The notes under the pieces were generated by a model. That model was not told the DNA's origin, ran no database searches, and worked only from the letters and a program-made list of their open reading frames with translations. Shown in pieces: positions 31,791-34,378 of a DNA stretch of 34,378 nt (position 1 is the stretch's first letter; every line of letters starts with the position of its first letter). Source of the DNA: Acidimicrobiaceae bacterium. GTDB lineage: Bacteria; Actinomycetota; Acidimicrobiia; Acidimicrobiales; RAAP-2. Both the position numbers and the translations under genes were made by a program. The stretch covers positions 37,786-72,163 of the forward strand of contig PMLV01000265.1 in assembly GCA_003160635.1 (NCBI GenBank). Direction: 5' to 3'.

Positions 31791-31931
31791 GTGGCATCTT
31801 CTAAACATTCCGCGGCTCGTTCGGATGTAACGAAGGCCGCGGAGGTTCTACGTCGACTCCTGGCAGCGGTCGACAACGGGGAGATTGATGCCGATGACCC
31901 GAAGGCGCGGGCGCTCCAACGACGTCTATAA
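31791..31931 (+). CDS. possible small protein of 46 residues
   Basis: GTG 31791 opens a 46-residue frame rich in Ala, Arg and Asp: AARSDVTKAAEVLRRLLAAV, DNGEIDADDPKARALQRRL. It looks like two amphipathic helices joined by an acidic turn, similar to the small charged helper proteins often carried on mobile elements. No strong ribosome binding site is visible, so this rests on composition and on filling the gap 7 bp before the convergent secreted-protein gene. No family is recognised. Confidence 0.4.
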   Translation: MASSKHSAARSDVTKAAEVLRRLLAAVDNGEIDADDPKARALQRRL

Positions 31932-31937
31932 GGCTGA

Positions 31938-32450
31938 TTAGGGCTGGCCCACGAAGTCGACCGGAACGCTTGCGGACCGCGATGGCGGGACGACCGGGAT
32001 GGGGCTGAACCAGACGGTGCCAGTCCCGCTGCACGGAAGAGTGAGGGAAGTGGGCAACGGCTTGGGCTTGTCGTACCTCGTAAATACGAGTGTTCCTCCT
32101 GCGGCAGGGCCGATGGACACCGCTGACGCTGGAGCGGCGAAGAAAACGCCGATCGTCGAGTCCCCACCCGTCTCCCCGAGCGAGGCGGTAGTCGACGATG
32201 GCGGGAAGAGTTGGTGAACCGCTACGGTCTGACCGCTCATTGGGTGGCCGGTCTGTCCTGGGCGCACCGGCCCGAAGCAAGCCATCTTGATGGTGATCGG
32301 GATAGTCGTGTTTCCGTCTTTTCCATTGATGACTCCGGTGAAGAACTGCTTCGGCCCCACAACGCCCGCCGCACCGGCCGGTGTCGAAAGTGCGGCCCAA
32401 GTCAGGACCGCGACGCCAAGTACTCCCACCGCTCGACCCAGGCTTCGCAT
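31938..32450 (-). CDS. secreted protein of unknown function
   Basis: The 170 residues from ATG 32450 start with a signal peptide (MRSLGRAVGVLGVAVLTWAA, cleavage near PAGA). ATG is preferred over GTG 32459 because AGGAGG (32459-32464) lies eight bases before it and would overlap the GTG. The mature part is beta-rich, with two cysteines far apart (MACFGPV and LPCSGTG) that could form a disulfide: FFTGVINGKDGNTTIPITIK, GVFFAAPASAVSIGPAAGGT, VFTRYDKPKPLPTSLTLPCS. An Ig-like or similar extracellular fold is plausible; no enzyme motif is seen. It lies within the element at tRNA-Ile. Confidence 0.7.
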   Translation of the reverse strand: MRSLGRAVGVLGVAVLTWAALSTPAGAAGVVGPKQFFTGVINGKDGNTTIPITIKMACFGPVRPGQTGHPMSGQTVAVHQLFPPSSTTASLGETGGDSTIGVFFAAPASAVSIGPAAGGTLVFTRYDKPKPLPTSLTLPCSGTGTVWFSPIPVVPPSRSASVPVDFVGQP

Positions 32451-32459
32451 TCTCGCCAC

Positions 32460-32803
32460 CTCCTGCGTGTCCGCCCAGCCTCAGGGTTCCGGTTGGAGAG
32501 CTATGGACCGGGTACGAACACGACGATAGCGAACGCCGGTGGGTCGTGCAGACGCGGGGGCGATGGCCGTCCAATCGCCCCAAAGTGCGCGTGGTCCGCC
32601 GCCATCGGCGAGAGGGCGCGGGCAAAAGAAATCGGTCGTCGGCCCAAACTGATGGCGACCGCCAGTGCGTAGGTCGTGTACCGGTCGAGATCGTGTTATG
32701 TCCGGTCGGAGTAGTTAATGCGCCGTCTGTTGTCGCCGGGGGCACGTTCAGTGACGGTCCAAGTTTGGCCTCGGCCCATCCTTCGATTCGCCGAGTAGAC
32801 ACT
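32460..32803. other. about 340 bp with no supported gene
   Basis: This lies between the divergent secreted-protein gene and the small gene at 32804 and should contain their promoters. Frames open here on the plus strand, but they are arginine-rich and proline-rich in the way of non-coding frames, with no ribosome binding site or family match. I see no RNA gene or strong hairpin. Confidence 0.5.
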
Positions 32804-33004
32804 GTGACTCTCGGAGTGGTCAAGGCACGCTGGATCCTCTCGGCTCTAGAGCTGTCTCGCCGCGTACTCCGACGACGAGTTCGTGATCGGCTCGGGATCG
32901 ATCTGGAGAAAGTCCCGGGGAGTCGTCGGGAGGAGGTCGAGGCAATGCTGGAGGAGGCCGTGGAAGATGTTCGGGGACGGGGAATCTCAACCTATGAGTC
33001 CTGA
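32804..33004 (+). CDS. possible small basic/acidic helical protein
   Basis: GTG 32804 (or GTG 32816) opens a 66-residue frame. The sequence alternates a basic helix (LSALELSRRVLRRRVRDRLG) and an acidic one (REEVEAMLEEAVEDVRGRGI). Such a two-helix charged protein could bind DNA or a partner protein, but I recognise no family. The gene ends 17 bp before the 13-bp inverted repeats at 33022. No clear ribosome binding site is seen. Confidence 0.45.
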   Translation: MTLGVVKARWILSALELSRRVLRRRVRDRLGIDLEKVPGSRREEVEAMLEEAVEDVRGRGISTYES

Positions 33005-33021
33005 CCGAGCGCGCCTACGGG

Positions 33022-33172
33022 TACCTCACGTCTGCTGTATAGAAGGACGGCTATCTCACGTCTGCTGCTGCTGTAGATGTTTGGCATTCAACATCAGACG
33101 TGAGGTAAATGACCACTAGCAGATCGCGTTGTTATGCCGATCGGGGTCGATCCATACACCAAACGTGAGGTA
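33022..33172. repeat. array of four 13-bp sites, two in each orientation
   Basis: The consensus is TACCTCACGTCTG. Copies: 33022-33034 (exact), 33052-33064 (TATCTCACGTCTG, one change), 33095-33107 (exact, opposite strand) and 33160-33172 (CAAACGTGAGGTA, one change, opposite strand). Copies 1 and 3 are perfect inverted repeats. Centre-to-centre distances are 30, 43 and 65 bp. Repeated oriented sites in a gene-free stretch suit a protein-binding region such as a replication origin, partition site or recombination/excision factor site of the element. Confidence 0.7.
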
Positions 33173-33375
33173 TAGGCGAGTTGCCGGGTTGCGCCTAGCT
33201 TGTGGCGCCCGCTCGGTCGCTCCGCTCCCCGCACCCCCCTTCCGTTCGGGCTGCGCCCTCTCGGGCCTAGCGGCCCGTCGGCGTTGATGGGCGATGCGCG
33301 CGCGTCGCCAGTTACCGATCTACCAGTACTCCTGGCAGCTCGGCTTGGAGCAGTCTGGCGTTGACCGATGCTGCG
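33173..33375. other. gene-free stretch after the repeat array
   Basis: No open frame with coding features is seen in the 200 bp between the repeat array and the TY-Chap-like gene. It includes a G+C-rich low-complexity part (33200-33290) much like the one at 19700-19780 in the first island. Confidence 0.5.
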
Positions 33376-33936
33376 TTACCCGTATTCGGGGCTGGCCGGG
33401 GTGTCACCGCGAATCGCGGACGAGAACATCTTGACGAAGACCTCGTCCTCGTCGCGTAACTTGAAGAGTTCCCGCAGGGTGGCGAGGGCGCGCTGACAGA
33501 CGACATCGGTATCGGGAGATGTCGTCGCCTCTACGTTGATGAAGTTGGGTCGCCGGGGTGGGTTCGGTGGCTCCCAGCCCAATGCGAGGAGTCTGCTCTC
33601 TTGCTCGGCGATCCACTGCTCGCCGTCGTCGAGGTAGGTGTTCGACACGACCTCGGTGCAGAGGGACCCGTCTTCAAAGGCGAGCGCCTGCCAGGACAGG
33701 TGGGGACGGTCGCGGGACTCCACGATGAGGATCCATCGGCCCGGTCTGCGACACAGTGACTCCAGGAGCCCTTCCAGACCTTCGGTAAGGGCAGCGAGCG
33801 TGATCGTCCATTCGTGCCTCCCGTCACCCTCTAGCAGACCCAGGGACGGGGATAGGGCGTTTTCTCGTTGCTCGGCCAAGACCTCCTCGGCTCGGGCCAA
33901 CCAGGCGTCAAGGGACGCGATGACTTTCGACACCAT
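33376..33936 (-). CDS. TY-Chap (YbjN/CesT-like chaperone fold) family protein
   Basis: The 186 residues from ATG 33936 are supported by AGGAGG six bases upstream (33943-33948). The sequence resembles the TY-Chap family, predicted peptide-binding chaperone-like domains related to T3SS chaperones and YbjN: LDAWLARAEEVLAEQRENAL, GRWILIVESRDRPHLSWQAL, AFEDGSLCTEVVSNTYLDDG, LALGWEPPNPPRRPNFINVE and VFVKMFSSAIRGDTPASPEY. In actinobacteria such proteins stand alone or accompany conflict and secretion genes; no partner gene is obvious here. It is cytosolic, with no signal peptide. Family assignment is by recognition of motifs and not certain. Confidence 0.65.
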   Translation of the reverse strand: MVSKVIASLDAWLARAEEVLAEQRENALSPSLGLLEGDGRHEWTITLAALTEGLEGLLESLCRRPGRWILIVESRDRPHLSWQALAFEDGSLCTEVVSNTYLDDGEQWIAEQESRLLALGWEPPNPPRRPNFINVEATTSPDTDVVCQRALATLRELFKLRDEDEVFVKMFSSAIRGDTPASPEYG

Positions 33937-33948
33937 GTTGATCCTCCT

Positions 33949-34279
33949 CATCGTTGGCGCGAACATGCTCATCGAGTCGAGTAATCGTTTAGGGTCAAGC
34001 GCGCGCAAACACTGCACTTCGCATTTGCGCTTTCGGCATTGCTAGGTCGCCCCCCAGCGCGACTTGTGAATCCCAGCGGCTGCTGAATTGCAGTTCAGTT
34101 GTCGGCGGGGTGATATTTCAGTCTTCCAACGAGATACTGTTCCAGGTCACGCTTCTAGCAGATAGAGGCTTAAGTCCTAAGACGACCACTTCTATCCGGC
34201 CCTCGTTTGGATCTGAGGGTAGTTGAGCGCTACTGGAGATGACTCGTTCCTCTGCTGGTTCTCGACCGACTGGTCGGCG
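33949..34279. other. gene-free stretch with lower GC at the right end
   Basis: Upstream of the TY-Chap-like gene I see no supported gene. GCGCAAA (34003-34009) and TTTGCGC (34024-34030) form a 7-bp inverted repeat with a 14-base loop. From about 34080 the base composition is visibly less GC-rich than the chromosomal genes, fitting a transferred element. Confidence 0.5.
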
Positions 34280-34378
34280 CTAGTCCTCGGGCGAAGGCAG
34301 GTATCGACAGTTGTCGTTGTCATCACGGTCACCTTCGGTTCCATCGCCAGCAGGAGCATGGTCGGGGAGCGGTGCAGC
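34280..34378 (-). CDS. possible C-terminal end of a gene cut by the window edge
   Basis: On the minus strand a frame enters from the right edge and stops at TAG 34282-34280. The last residues read APAGDGTEGDRDDNDNCRYL then PSPED, an acidic tail. It is too short for a family call and could be chance. Confidence 0.3.
   Translation of the reverse strand, partial: AAPLPDHAPAGDGTEGDRDDNDNCRYLPSPED

Noticed and set aside
33061..33073. CTG trinucleotide run as a microsatellite
   Set aside because: Only about four units, partly belonging to the second 13-bp site; not a meaningful repeat.
29760..34378. Right attachment site of the tRNA-Ile element inside the window
   Set aside because: I looked for a copy of the tRNA 3' end (TTCGATTCTTGCTAGCCCC) by eye and found none; it must lie further right, if it exists.

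Overview
The window is high-GC DNA that reads as an actinobacterium. A WhiB regulator, a GlnR-like OmpR-family regulator, an Mrp ATPase, a paired ArsA-type ATPase locus and a secreted protein with 42-residue GYWLV-DGG-FGDA repeats point to the class Acidimicrobiia or a close relative. This is inference from gene content; no rRNA is present. Several genes start six bases after a TANNNT hexamer, the layout of leaderless actinobacterial promoters.

Positions 1-18117 are ordinary chromosome. On the minus strand lie a primary-type sigma factor (partial), an unknown protein and glutamine-dependent NAD synthetase. An alpha/beta hydrolase follows, divergent from a type I glutamine synthetase that is followed 11 bp later by a GlnR-like regulator, giving a compact nitrogen unit. 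Next come a secreted propeller-like protein and a minus-strand run HesB/ErpA, a reduced xanthine-dehydrogenase-like Fe-S fusion and RidA. The Fe-S carrier Mrp is divergent from this run. Then follow a Nudix hydrolase, a DUF929-like protein without its cysteines, WhiB divergent from two overlapping ArsA-type ATPases (the whiB4-Rv3679/Rv3680 arrangement of mycobacteria), a single-domain response regulator and a soluble CBS/CorC protein.

Positions 18149-21343 are a small genomic island in tRNA-Pro(CGG). The 3' part of the tRNA and its flank are duplicated at 21256-21343, giving attL and attR. The island holds a 5'-truncated integrase whose catalytic tyrosine is cysteine, and three toxin-antitoxin pairs (DUF5615-like, AbrB/RelE-like, Phd/RelE). 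Each pair has a palindromic operator fused to, or just upstream of, a leaderless start.

Positions 21344-29654 are chromosome again: a DHFR/RibD-like protein divergent from a SigX5-type ECF sigma factor, an unknown protein, a short-chain dehydrogenase, a D,D-carboxypeptidase, a DUF4333 protein, an unknown two-gene unit, tRNA-Ala(TGC), an SGNH-type membrane protein and an acyl-CoA thioesterase.

From tRNA-Ile(GAT) at 29692 to the window end is the left part of a second integrated element. It carries an integrase broken by two frameshifts that reads into the tRNA, a frameshifted lipoprotein, small unknown genes, a four-copy 13-bp inverted repeat array and a TY-Chap-like protein. Its far attachment site is not in the window. 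Base composition looks lower in GC towards the right end.
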